A stretch of 64,000 bases of DNA from Vulcanimicrobiota bacterium (GTDB lineage Bacteria > Vulcanimicrobiota > Vulcanimicrobiia > Vulcanimicrobiales > Vulcanimicrobiaceae): assembly GCA_003168375.1 (NCBI GenBank), contig PMSI01000001.1, forward strand, positions 310,001 to 374,000, read 5' to 3'. Within the stretch, counting starts at the first letter, position 1; each line of letters starts with the position of its first letter. A program made the translations under genes and the position numbers. Below, piece after piece: positions 35,964-44,115 of the stretch. The notes under the pieces were generated by a model that searched no databases, was not told the DNA's origin, and saw only the letters and a program-made list of their open reading frames with translations.

Positions 35964-36703
35964 GAGAGGTCCTCCGGAGGAACGACGACGGCGCGCCCGT
36001 CTAGGCCCAGCCGGCCGGCATCGACGAGCTTGGCGATCTCGACGCTGACGGTCTCGCGCGTGCTGCCGACCAGCGAGGCGACGTCGGCGTGCGTTAGGCG
36101 GAGGTCGACGCGCGTTCCGCCCGCGGCAGCGACGCCGTGCTCGGCGGCGAGCTTGCGGTAGAGGTGGACGATGCGGTCGCCGACCCGCGCGTAGGCCAGA
36201 TCTTCCATCGTCGCGCGCGCGTCGTCGAGCCGGCCGCTGAGCAGCTTGGCGACGTTGAGCGCGAGCGCCGGATCGCGCGAGAGCAGCGCGAACAGGTCGT
36301 CGGCCTTGACGGTGCACAGCAGCGCGTCTTCCATCACGACGGCGACCGTCGTGCGCGGCCGGTCGTCGAAGAGCGTCTCCTCGCCGAAGAAATCTCCCGC
36401 GCCGAGGAGCGCGACCGTAACGTCCTTGCCGTCGGCGGTCTCGCGCGCGATCCGCACCGCGCCGCGCTTGACGACGTAGACGACGCGGGTCGTGTCGCCC
36501 TGGTCGAACACGCGCGTCCCGCGCGCCATCTCGCACATCGTGAAGAGGTGTTCGCTCGAGACGACCCCGGCTTCGGTCGCCTCGAGGAAGAGCCGGTTGC
36601 GGCGCAGGTACCAGACCTTGTTGGCATCGTCGCCGCCGCTCGGCGGCGGCTCAGGCGGGCGCATCGCCGCGAATCGCTCCAGGGCAACGCCCAGTCCGTC
36701 CAT
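35960..36703 (-). CDS. Crp/Fnr-family transcriptional regulator
   Basis: A 247-residue protein: cyclic-nucleotide-binding domain (GTRVFDQGDTTRVVYVVKRG, GAGDFFGEETLFDDRPRTT) and a C-terminal winged helix (LTHADVASLVGSTRETVSVE), the latter like Crp. Only scattered single Cys are seen, so an Fnr-type iron-sulfur sensor is unlikely. It is first in the operon with thioredoxin, cytochrome b and MoCo genes. It likely regulates this operon in response to redox or a small molecule. No palindromic operator was recognised upstream in the 44-bp gap to the M16 gene. Confidence 0.9.
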   Translation of the reverse strand: MDGLGVALERFAAMRPPEPPPSGGDDANKVWYLRRNRLFLEATEAGVVSSEHLFTMCEMARGTRVFDQGDTTRVVYVVKRGAVRIARETADGKDVTVALLGAGDFFGEETLFDDRPRTTVAVVMEDALLCTVKADDLFALLSRDPALALNVAKLLSGRLDDARATMEDLAYARVGDRIVHLYRKLAAEHGVAAAGGTRVDLRLTHADVASLVGSTRETVSVEIAKLVDAGRLGLDGRAVVVPPEDLS

Positions 36704-36747
36704 GCCGCGATGCTATCACGCGGTCCGCCCCGGCGGCGTAAGCGCCC

Positions 36748-39420
36748 TTACTTTCCGGCCGGCGCGACGACGATGCGAACGAAGTCCTTCGGACGGATCC
36801 ACTTCGCCATCGCCGCCCGGACGGTCGCCGGCGTCGCCGCCAGCTGAGCGGCGGCCTCGATCCGGTCCTCGTCCAGCGGGCGGTCGGTCAAGGCGTACGA
36901 GAGCAGCTGACCGGCCAGGCCGTCATACGACTCCCGCGCGATCGGGATCTCCCCCAGGACCAGCGCTTTGGCGCGCGTGAGGCGGTCGACGGCCAGCGGT
37001 TTGCGCTGCAGCGAACTGAGATCGTCGACCACCAGTCGCGCCGCACGCGCGACGTTCTTCGGATCGGCCCCGTACGTCACCGAGAACGAACTGCGATTGC
37101 GTCCGGGCGAGAAGCTCGAACCGACGCTGTACACGTAGCCGTGCAGCTCGCGCAGGTCGTGGAACAGCAGCGAGGCGTAGAATCCCCCGCTGAGCACGGT
37201 GTTCGCGAGCTGCAGAACGGGATAGTCCGGGTCCTTGTAGGAGAGCGGCAGCGTCTCGCTCAGCGTCACCTGCGACTGGACGCGGCCGGTCGCGGGGATC
37301 GTCACCGACGTCGCCTTGTTCGGCGGGACCGCGGGAGGGAAGACGTCGGGCCGCGGACCGTCGGCCTTCCACGCGCCGAACGATTTTTCGATCGCGGCGC
37401 GTGCGTGCTCCGGCGTGACGTTGCCGACGACGACGATAGTGGTGAGATCCGGCCGGTACGCCGAGGCGTAGAACGACTTCACGTCGTCGAGCATGACGGT
37501 GGCCGCGGTCTGCGGCGTGGCGCTGCGCCGCGACGGGTCGCCGGCCGGGTAGAGCGCATCTGCGAGGGCGCGCCCCGCTTTGTAGTCGGGACTCTTCACG
37601 GTACCGGTCAGCGAACCGACCGTCTGCTGCTTGACGATGTCGAACGCCGGTTGCGGAAACGCCGGATGGAGCTCGTCGTCGGCGAGCAGCTCGACGCCGC
37701 GGTCGAAGTCCTTCGAAAGGGCGTCGAGCCCGAAGGTACGGCCCGCGCTGACGCTCGCCGCGATCTTGTCGAGCTCCGTCTGGAATGCGATTCGGTCGTA
37801 CGTCTGCGTGCCGTACTGGAACAGCCCGTCGACGATCGACGCGATGCCCTCCTTGCCGGCCGGTTCTTGGACGCCCGCATTGTTGAGGATCTCGCCGCGG
37901 ACGAGCGCGGTCTGCGAGATCGTCGACGGCACGACGATCAGCTTGAGCCCGTTGGGCAGCGTCTGCACGGTCGGCTTCACCGTCGACTCGGGGACGTGCA
38001 GATTCGTCAGGATGTGCTGGGCGAACGCGGGCAGACCGGTGTGCTCGGTCGGGATGACCGTGTTGTCCTCGCCCTGCCGTCCGCCGAACGCCGATCCGGC
38101 CGCTTCTTTCGGCGTCGAGATCGCGACCGTCGCGGTATTCTGGACGTAGTACGTGCGCAGCACGCGGTTGACGTCGTCGACGGTTACGCCCTCGAGCCCG
38201 GCCAGCTCCTCGTCGGGCGTGCGGTGCTCGACCGCGAGCGTTTGGCTCCACGTGGTCGCGAGTCCGTTGATCGAGTTGCGCGCGAACTGCGCCTGCGCCA
38301 CCTCACGCTGCTTCGCGACCGCGACCAGCTCGGGCGGCAAGCCGCTCTTCTTGTAGGCCTCGATGACGGCTTTCACGTCGCTGACGGCCTGCTCGCCGGT
38401 CGTCGTTACCGGCACCGCGGAACCGACCAGGGTCATCCCCGCCTTCGGATACGTCACCGACTGCGCGAACGTGCCGAGCGCTTTGCCCGACGCCTGCAGT
38501 TCGTAAAGCGCGCCGCGCTGGCTGTTGAGGACGTCGTTGAGGATCTGCGAGGCGAAGAAGTCCTTGTCCTCATAGCCCGGCACGCGGTACGCCACGAAGC
38601 CCAGCGTGATCGGATCCGAGCTGTTGTCGTGCAGCGTCAGCGGCGTCGGCGGACGCAGGTGCACGGGACGCCGCACCGGCAGCTTCGCAGCCGGGATGTT
38701 GCCGAAGAGCGCCTTGACCTTCGCGATCGTCGCCTGCGGATCGACGTTGCCGGCGATCACGTAGATCGCGTTGTTGGGGTGGTACCAGCGGTCGTAGAAC
38801 GCCTTGAGGTCCTTGGCTTGGATGCGCTTGAAGCTCTCGACGGTGCCGAGCCCGAAGTCGGCGTACGGCGTTCCGGCGAAGACATGCTCGATCGACTTCG
38901 CGAACAGCCGGAAGGTCGCGCTCGAATTGTCCGCCGTCACCTCTTGCGTGATCGCGCCCCGTTCCTGATCCCACAGCTTCTGCGAGTCCAGCACGCCCGT
39001 CGCGCGCGACCGCTCGAGGTTGAGCGCGACGTCGAGATACTGCGAAGGCATCTCGAAGAAGTACTGCGTCATCTCGTTCTGCGTGTCGGCGTTGAACGTG
39101 CCGCCGGTGATCGCGGTCGTGTCGGCGAACTGCGAGGCCGTGAGCGTCTTGCTGCCGCGGAACAGCATGTGCTCCTGGGCGTGCGCGATCCCCGTGATCG
39201 CCTCTTCGTCGGACCCGGTGAGGTAGTTCATCCACGTCGAGACGACCGGCGCCAGCGTGTCGCGCAAGACGACGACCTGCAGCCCGTTCGGCAACGTAGC
39301 ACGCGTCACGTCGACGGCGTGCGCGGCCGGACCGGGCGGCGCTTGCGCCCGCGTCGGAGCGACCGGGACGGCGAGAAAAGCCGCGGCGAGCGCGGCAGCA
39401 AGAAGACGGCGGGGACCCAT
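36748..39420 (-). CDS. M16 family zinc metallopeptidase, two-domain, exported
   Basis: An 890-residue protein with a signal peptide (LLAAALAAAFLAVPVAPTRA). The first M16 domain has the active motif HAQEH (HxxEH) in GIAHAQEHMLFRGS, and EQERGAITQEVTAD-like residues follow. The second half repeats the fold (VQTLPNGLKLIVVPST) without a clear HxxEH, as usual for pitrilysin-like and processing-protease-like twin proteins. It degrades peptides outside the cytoplasm. Its start codon overlaps the divergent start of the enoyl-CoA hydratase frame in CATG at 39418-39421. Confidence 0.93.
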   Translation of the reverse strand: MGPRRLLAAALAAAFLAVPVAPTRAQAPPGPAAHAVDVTRATLPNGLQVVVLRDTLAPVVSTWMNYLTGSDEEAITGIAHAQEHMLFRGSKTLTASQFADTTAITGGTFNADTQNEMTQYFFEMPSQYLDVALNLERSRATGVLDSQKLWDQERGAITQEVTADNSSATFRLFAKSIEHVFAGTPYADFGLGTVESFKRIQAKDLKAFYDRWYHPNNAIYVIAGNVDPQATIAKVKALFGNIPAAKLPVRRPVHLRPPTPLTLHDNSSDPITLGFVAYRVPGYEDKDFFASQILNDVLNSQRGALYELQASGKALGTFAQSVTYPKAGMTLVGSAVPVTTTGEQAVSDVKAVIEAYKKSGLPPELVAVAKQREVAQAQFARNSINGLATTWSQTLAVEHRTPDEELAGLEGVTVDDVNRVLRTYYVQNTATVAISTPKEAAGSAFGGRQGEDNTVIPTEHTGLPAFAQHILTNLHVPESTVKPTVQTLPNGLKLIVVPSTISQTALVRGEILNNAGVQEPAGKEGIASIVDGLFQYGTQTYDRIAFQTELDKIAASVSAGRTFGLDALSKDFDRGVELLADDELHPAFPQPAFDIVKQQTVGSLTGTVKSPDYKAGRALADALYPAGDPSRRSATPQTAATVMLDDVKSFYASAYRPDLTTIVVVGNVTPEHARAAIEKSFGAWKADGPRPDVFPPAVPPNKATSVTIPATGRVQSQVTLSETLPLSYKDPDYPVLQLANTVLSGGFYASLLFHDLRELHGYVYSVGSSFSPGRNRSSFSVTYGADPKNVARAARLVVDDLSSLQRKPLAVDRLTRAKALVLGEIPIARESYDGLAGQLLSYALTDRPLDEDRIEAAAQLAATPATVRAAMAKWIRPKDFVRIVVAPAGK

Positions 39421-39472
39421 GACCGCTGTTTCCGACGGGCCGGGGCCGACACCTCGGCGAACGAGCGAGCCC

Positions 39473-40258
39473 GTGCCCGACCCCGTCCTGCGCGTCGAAC
39501 GCGAGGGAGCGCGTGCCCGCGTCGTGCTGGCCCGCCCCGGCGTCCGCAACGCCTTCAACGCCGAACTGATCGCTCGGCTTCGCGACGCGTTCGTGGCGCT
39601 CGGCACCGATGCGTCGGTCCGCGTCGTCGTGCTGGAGGGCGAGGGGAAGACGTTTTGCGGCGGCGCCGACATCAACTGGATGCGCAGCGCGCTCGAGCTC
39701 GGCGAGGACGAGAACGTGCGCGACGCCGAGGCGATGTCGGACATGTTCCGTGCGATCGACCGTTGCCCGAAGCCGGTCATCGTCCGGGTCCAAGGCGCGG
39801 CGATCGCCGGCGGCGCCGGGCTCTGCGCGGTCGCCGACGCCGTGGTCGCCGAGGATACCGCGACGTTCGGCTTCACCGAGACGAAGCTCGGGATCATCCC
39901 GGCCGTCATCGCGCCGTTCGTCCTCGCCAAGATCGGCGTCTCGCACGCGCGCCGCTTCTTCCTGACCGGCGAGCGCTTCGATGCGCAGCGCGCGCAGGCG
40001 ATCGGGCTGGTGCACGAGATGGTGCATGCGGACGCCCTCGACGGCACGGTCGATGCGATCGCCGACGAGTTCGACACGGCGGGTCCCGAGGCGATCGCGG
40101 CGGCGAAAGCGCTGATCGCCGCCGTCCGCGCGGCGTCGTACGAGGAGTCGCGCGCTATCACGGCGCTCTCGATCGCGCGCCGGCGCGTCACCGCCGAGGC
40201 GCAGGAAGGGCTGCGCGCCTTCCTCGAGCGGCGCAGCGCGAGCTGGGTCGTCCGATGA
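39473..40258 (+). CDS. liuC: Enoyl-CoA hydratase, probable methylglutaconyl-CoA hydratase
   Basis: A 261-residue crotonase. GTG 39473 (VPDPVLRVERE) gives the usual family length; an in-frame ATG at 39419 would add 18 residues and share bases with the divergent M16 start. The hydratase motifs are TFCGGADINWMRSAL (oxyanion and acid residues) and IAGGAGLCAVADAVVAED with GFTETKLGIIPAVI. It would hydrate 3-methylglutaconyl-CoA to HMG-CoA. It overlaps the next start as ATGA, making an operon with the MCC alpha gene, which supports the leucine-pathway role. Confidence 0.85.
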   Translation: MPDPVLRVEREGARARVVLARPGVRNAFNAELIARLRDAFVALGTDASVRVVVLEGEGKTFCGGADINWMRSALELGEDENVRDAEAMSDMFRAIDRCPKPVIVRVQGAAIAGGAGLCAVADAVVAEDTATFGFTETKLGIIPAVIAPFVLAKIGVSHARRFFLTGERFDAQRAQAIGLVHEMVHADALDGTVDAIADEFDTAGPEAIAAAKALIAAVRAASYEESRAITALSIARRRVTAEAQEGLRAFLERRSASWVVR

Positions 40259-42141
40259 TCCGCCGGCTGCTGATCGCGAACCGCGGCGAGATCGCGATCC
40301 GCGTCGCGCGCGGCGCGCGCGAGTTCGGCATCTCGCCCGTCGGCGTGTACTCCGATGCCGACGAACACGCACTCTTCCGCGAGGCGATGGACGCATCGCT
40401 GCGCATCGGCCCAGGACCGGCGAGCGAGTCGTACCTCGACGGCGAGAAGATCGTCGCGGCGGCGAAGACGCTCGGCGCGGACGCGATCCATCCGGGCTAC
40501 GGGTTCCTGAGCGAACGGGCGGCATTCGCTCGGCTCGTCGTCGAAAGCGGGCTGATCTTCGTGGGGCCGACGCCCGACGCGATCGCCGCGATGGGCTCGA
40601 AGATCGACGCGAAGCAGCGGGTGCGCGCGTCCGGCGTCCCGGTCGTCCCGGGCTATGACGGCAACGATCAAAGCGATCGGTCGTTGCGCGCCGAGGCGCA
40701 GCGGATCGGCACGCCGCTGCTGATCAAAGCGAGCGCGGGCGGCGGCGGACGCGGGATGCGCGTCGTCGACGACCTCGCGCGCTTCGACGAAGCGCTCGCG
40801 AGCGCGCGGCGCGAAGCGAAGGGGGCGTTCGGCGACGACACGGTTCTGCTTGAACGGTACCTGCACCGGCCGCGGCACATCGAGTTCCAGATCCTCGCCG
40901 ACACGCACGGGACGACGCTGCACCTCGGCGAGCGCGAGTGCTCGATCCAGCGCCGGCACCAGAAGGTGATCGAAGAAGCGCCGAGCGTCGCGCTCGATCC
41001 GGCGCTGCGCGCGCGCATGGGCGAGGCCGCGGTCGCTGCCGCACGCAGCGTCGGCTACACCAACGCCGGGACGGTCGAGTTCATGCTCGATGAAGACGGC
41101 GCGTTCTACTTCCTCGAGATGAACGCGCGCTTGCAGGTCGAGCATCCGGTCACCGAGCTCGTCTATGGCGTCGATCTCGTCCACGAGCAGTTGCGCGTCG
41201 CGAACGGCGAGCCGCTGCGGCTCGCGCAAGAGCAGCTCGTCCCGCGCGGCTGGGCGATTGAAGCTCGCTTCAACGCCGAGGATCCGGCGCACGACTTCCT
41301 GCCGCAGTCGGGGACGCTCGCCGCCTTCGACGTCCCGCGCGCGCCCGGCGTTCGCCTCGACTCGGGCTTCCGCGCCGGCGACGAGGTGCCGGTCTACTAC
41401 GACTCGATGCTGGCGAAGATCATCGTGTGGGGCGCCGACCGCGCCGCGGCGATCGCGCGGCTCGATGCGACGCTGCGCGAGACGAGGGTCGCGGGGATCG
41501 CGACGAACCTGCCGCTGCTGCGCGCGATCGTCGCCGACAACGCCTACCGTGCCGGCGACACGACGACGCGTTACCTCGACGAGCGGATGCCGCTCTTCCG
41601 GCTCGGCGAAGCGCACGCGGACGATGCGACAAAACGCCGGGTGGCGGCGGCGCTGCTCGCTCGGGACGGCACGTGGCGGCTGGCCGAGGTCGGAATCCCG
41701 GTCGCGTTCCGGCTCGACGGTGCGACGGTGCACGCGGCGGCGAGCGCCGACGGGAACCGCTACCGGCTGAGCGGCGACCTGAGCGGCACGGTCGAGCCGG
41801 ATGCGCGCGACGCCACATACGACGCGGCCGGCGGCACGGTCCTCGTCGACGGCCGCACCGTTCGCTGGCTGCTGCCGGGGTCGCCCAGTGCGGACGCGGA
41901 ACAATCGGCACACGCGACGGGCTCGGGCGTCGTGACCGCCCCGATGCCGGGGAAGATCGTCAGCGTGAACGTCGAGGCCGGAGCGTCGGTCGAGCAGCGC
42001 GCGCTGCTGGTCGTGCTCGAAGCGATGAAGATGGAGCACCGCATCGAAGCGCCGGTCGCCGGCACCGTCAAGGACGTGCGCGTGACGCCCGGCCAGCTCG
42101 TCACCGCCGGCGCGACGCTGGTGACGATCGGCCCCGCTTGA
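40255..42141 (+). CDS. mccA: Acyl-CoA carboxylase biotin (alpha) subunit, MCC-type
   Basis: A 628-residue protein. Residues 1-110: biotin carboxylase N-domain (LLIANRGEIAIRVARGARE). The ATP-grasp is shown by KASAGGGGRGMRVV and FLEMNARLQVEHPVTE. Residues about 550-628: biotinyl domain with the lysine in VLEAMKMEHRIEAP. It carboxylates biotin with ATP and bicarbonate and hands it to the beta subunit encoded at 25704. It overlaps the hydratase gene as ATGA. An MCC role is inferred from neighbours hydratase and HMG-CoA lyase. Confidence 0.92.
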   Translation: MIRRLLIANRGEIAIRVARGAREFGISPVGVYSDADEHALFREAMDASLRIGPGPASESYLDGEKIVAAAKTLGADAIHPGYGFLSERAAFARLVVESGLIFVGPTPDAIAAMGSKIDAKQRVRASGVPVVPGYDGNDQSDRSLRAEAQRIGTPLLIKASAGGGGRGMRVVDDLARFDEALASARREAKGAFGDDTVLLERYLHRPRHIEFQILADTHGTTLHLGERECSIQRRHQKVIEEAPSVALDPALRARMGEAAVAAARSVGYTNAGTVEFMLDEDGAFYFLEMNARLQVEHPVTELVYGVDLVHEQLRVANGEPLRLAQEQLVPRGWAIEARFNAEDPAHDFLPQSGTLAAFDVPRAPGVRLDSGFRAGDEVPVYYDSMLAKIIVWGADRAAAIARLDATLRETRVAGIATNLPLLRAIVADNAYRAGDTTTRYLDERMPLFRLGEAHADDATKRRVAAALLARDGTWRLAEVGIPVAFRLDGATVHAAASADGNRYRLSGDLSGTVEPDARDATYDAAGGTVLVDGRTVRWLLPGSPSADAEQSAHATGSGVVTAPMPGKIVSVNVEAGASVEQRALLVVLEAMKMEHRIEAPVAGTVKDVRVTPGQLVTAGATLVTIGPA

Positions 42142-42161
42142 CCTCGCCAACGTAGCCCCAC

Positions 42162-42935
42162 ATGCGCGTGATATTGGTCCCGGGCTGGAACGAGCAGCCG
42201 AACCTGATGCGGACGTTCTCTGAAGGACGCAACGGCAAGGACGGCTTGGCCGCGTTCGGGTACGACTGCACGATTTTCCCCGAAGGGGACGAGCCGCTGC
42301 GGGAGCGGATCGACCGCTTCGCGACGTTTCTCGACCGGCTGCATGCGCGCGAGCCCGACGCCTTTCCGGTCGCGACGGTCGGCTACAGTGCCGGCGCGCT
42401 GATCAATCGCGGTTTTCTGCGCGCGTACCCGCACCGTGCGACCGAGATCGCGGCAACGGTGCAGATCGCCGGCCCGAACGCAGGGCTCATCACAAACTAT
42501 GCGGTCGGGACGATGCGCCTCGCGCGGATGCCGGTGCACGTACTGGCCGACATGGACGTCTCTGCGCCGTTCATGACCTGGCTCAACGGGGTCTCGGGAA
42601 ACTGGGTGACCGACCCGGACAACCCGAAAAAGAAGCGCTGGAAGCTTGCGGGCGAACCGTGGGTGATGCCGGAGGGGCATCCGTTCCTGCACGTCATCGG
42701 CCGGATGCCGAAGTACGATCTCCAAAGCGACGGTGTGGTGATGATCGAGTCGGCGACGATGGACGGCGCGATGCCGGTCGTCAGCATCGATCAGGACGAA
42801 GCGAACCACCTCAACCTCGGCGCCGCATCGAATCTGTTCGCAACGATCTTCCGCGGCTTCCGGTCCGACGACGCGGTGTGGCCGCAGGTGGTCGAGCTGA
42901 TCGCCCGCTTTCTGCGAAAGGAACACCTTGCATGA
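42162..42935 (+). CDS. Alpha/beta-hydrolase-like protein
   Basis: A 257-residue protein with the opening strand MRVILVPGWNEQPNL, a nucleophile elbow GYSAG (ATVGYSAGALINRGFL) and a late VSIDQDEANHLNLG that supplies a likely catalytic His. Between them lies a lid with a Lys-rich patch (DPDNPKKKRWKL). It resembles small lipase/esterases. It sits inside the leucine operon, 20 bp after mccA and overlapping the HMG-CoA lyase start as ATGA, so it may hydrolyse a CoA or acyl ester in that pathway. Substrate unknown. Confidence 0.75.
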   Translation: MRVILVPGWNEQPNLMRTFSEGRNGKDGLAAFGYDCTIFPEGDEPLRERIDRFATFLDRLHAREPDAFPVATVGYSAGALINRGFLRAYPHRATEIAATVQIAGPNAGLITNYAVGTMRLARMPVHVLADMDVSAPFMTWLNGVSGNWVTDPDNPKKKRWKLAGEPWVMPEGHPFLHVIGRMPKYDLQSDGVVMIESATMDGAMPVVSIDQDEANHLNLGAASNLFATIFRGFRSDDAVWPQVVELIARFLRKEHLA

Positions 42936-43882
42936 ACCACCCGCTCGATTCGGCGCCGAAGCGCGTGACGATTTGCGAGGTCGGCCCGCGCGACGGCCTG
43001 CAGAACGAGGCCGTCCCGATCTCGACCGAGGACAAAATCCGCTTCTGCGACCTGCTCTCCGATGCGGGCGTCCCGATCCTCGAAGCGACCTCGTTCGTCA
43101 GCCCGAAGCACGTCCCGCAGATGGCCGACGCCGGCGAAGTGTTCCGCCGCATCCGCAAGGACGCCGGCCGCACGTACTTGGTGCTGGTTCCGAACGAGCG
43201 CGGACTCGACCGCGCGATGGAAGCGGGGGTTCGCGCCATCGCCGTGTTCACCGCGGCGTCGGAGGCGTTCGCGAAGGCGAACATCCGCATGTCGATCGAC
43301 GAGTCGGTGGACACGTTCGCGAGCGTCGTCAAGCGTGCGAAGGCCGACGGGATGTGGGTGCGCGGCGCGCTCTCGACCGCGTTCGGCTGCCCCTTCCAGG
43401 GCGACGTGCCGGTCGCGGACGTCGTGCGCGTCTGCAAGCGGCTGCTCGACCTCGGCGTCGACGAGCTCAGCGTCGCCGACACGATCGGTGTGGGGACACC
43501 GAACCAAGTGTTCGACATCGTCGACGCCCTGCGCGCGGTGGTCCCACCCGAGAAACTCGGCTTGCACTTCCACGACACGCGCGGCACAGCACTGGCGAAC
43601 ACGCTGGCCGCGCTCGAATGCGGCGTGCGGATTTACGACACGTCGGCGGGCGGACTCGGGGGCTGCCCGTTCGCACCGGGCGCGACCGGCAACTGCGCGA
43701 CCGAAGACCTCGTCTACTTGCTGCACGGCATGGGGATCGAGACCGGGATCGATCTCGCCAAGCTGCGCACCGCCTCGCGCTTCATCGCGAGCAAACTCGG
43801 CCGACCCCTCGCATCCCGAGCCTACACCGCCCTCGAAGCCGCCGACAACCGAACGCAACGTCTTGCAGCGGCGGGCGCCTAA
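42932..43882 (+). CDS. Hydroxymethylglutaryl-CoA lyase
   Basis: A 316-residue HMGL-like TIM barrel. The N-terminus VTICEVGPRDGLQNEAVPIS is the HMG-CoA lyase hallmark (EVGPRDGLQNE). Metal ligands are in HFHDTRGTALANTLAALE, and the glycine-rich loop with catalytic Cys is GGLGGCPFAPGATGN. It cleaves HMG-CoA to acetoacetate and acetyl-CoA, the last step of leucine catabolism. Last gene of the hydratase-mccA-hydrolase-lyase operon. Confidence 0.93.
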   Translation: MNHPLDSAPKRVTICEVGPRDGLQNEAVPISTEDKIRFCDLLSDAGVPILEATSFVSPKHVPQMADAGEVFRRIRKDAGRTYLVLVPNERGLDRAMEAGVRAIAVFTAASEAFAKANIRMSIDESVDTFASVVKRAKADGMWVRGALSTAFGCPFQGDVPVADVVRVCKRLLDLGVDELSVADTIGVGTPNQVFDIVDALRAVVPPEKLGLHFHDTRGTALANTLAALECGVRIYDTSAGGLGGCPFAPGATGNCATEDLVYLLHGMGIETGIDLAKLRTASRFIASKLGRPLASRAYTALEAADNRTQRLAAAGA

Positions 43883-43907
43883 GCGGGCTTGGGAAGCGGG
43901 TATCACG

Positions 43908-43999
43908 GCAATAGCTGCGATCGCCGGGCATTTCGGCGGTCCCGCCGGGACCCGCGCACCCGGCCGGCGCGGCTCCCGGCAGCATTGCCGACACCCGGT
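43908..43999. other. Imperfect long inverted repeat in 233-bp intergenic gap
   Basis: The arms are CGGGTATCACGGCAATAGCT (starting 43908) and, read on the other strand, CGGGTGTCGGCAATGCTGCC (ending 43999), matching except for small bulges. The loop between them is GC-rich and contains GGTCCC-GCC-GGGACC. The whole could fold into a hairpin of about 90 nt between the HMG-CoA lyase stop and the LuxR start. No T-run follows, so it is not a standard intrinsic terminator; an RNA element or processing/attenuation structure is possible. Confidence 0.4.
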
Positions 44000-44115
44000 A
44001 GTCGATGGCTCGATACGGACCCACGGCAAGGCGACGAACATCCCCAGCGAGCGATGCCGCACCCCGACAGTATGAACTGCGAAAAGCAGGGATGCTAGCA
44101 GTACGTTCGTCCTGA

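Noticed and set aside
37141-40254. Long plus-strand open frame running into the carboxylase alpha gene
   Set aside because: This part is antisense to the M16 protease and Arg/Val-rich without motifs; only the frame from 40255 is a real gene.
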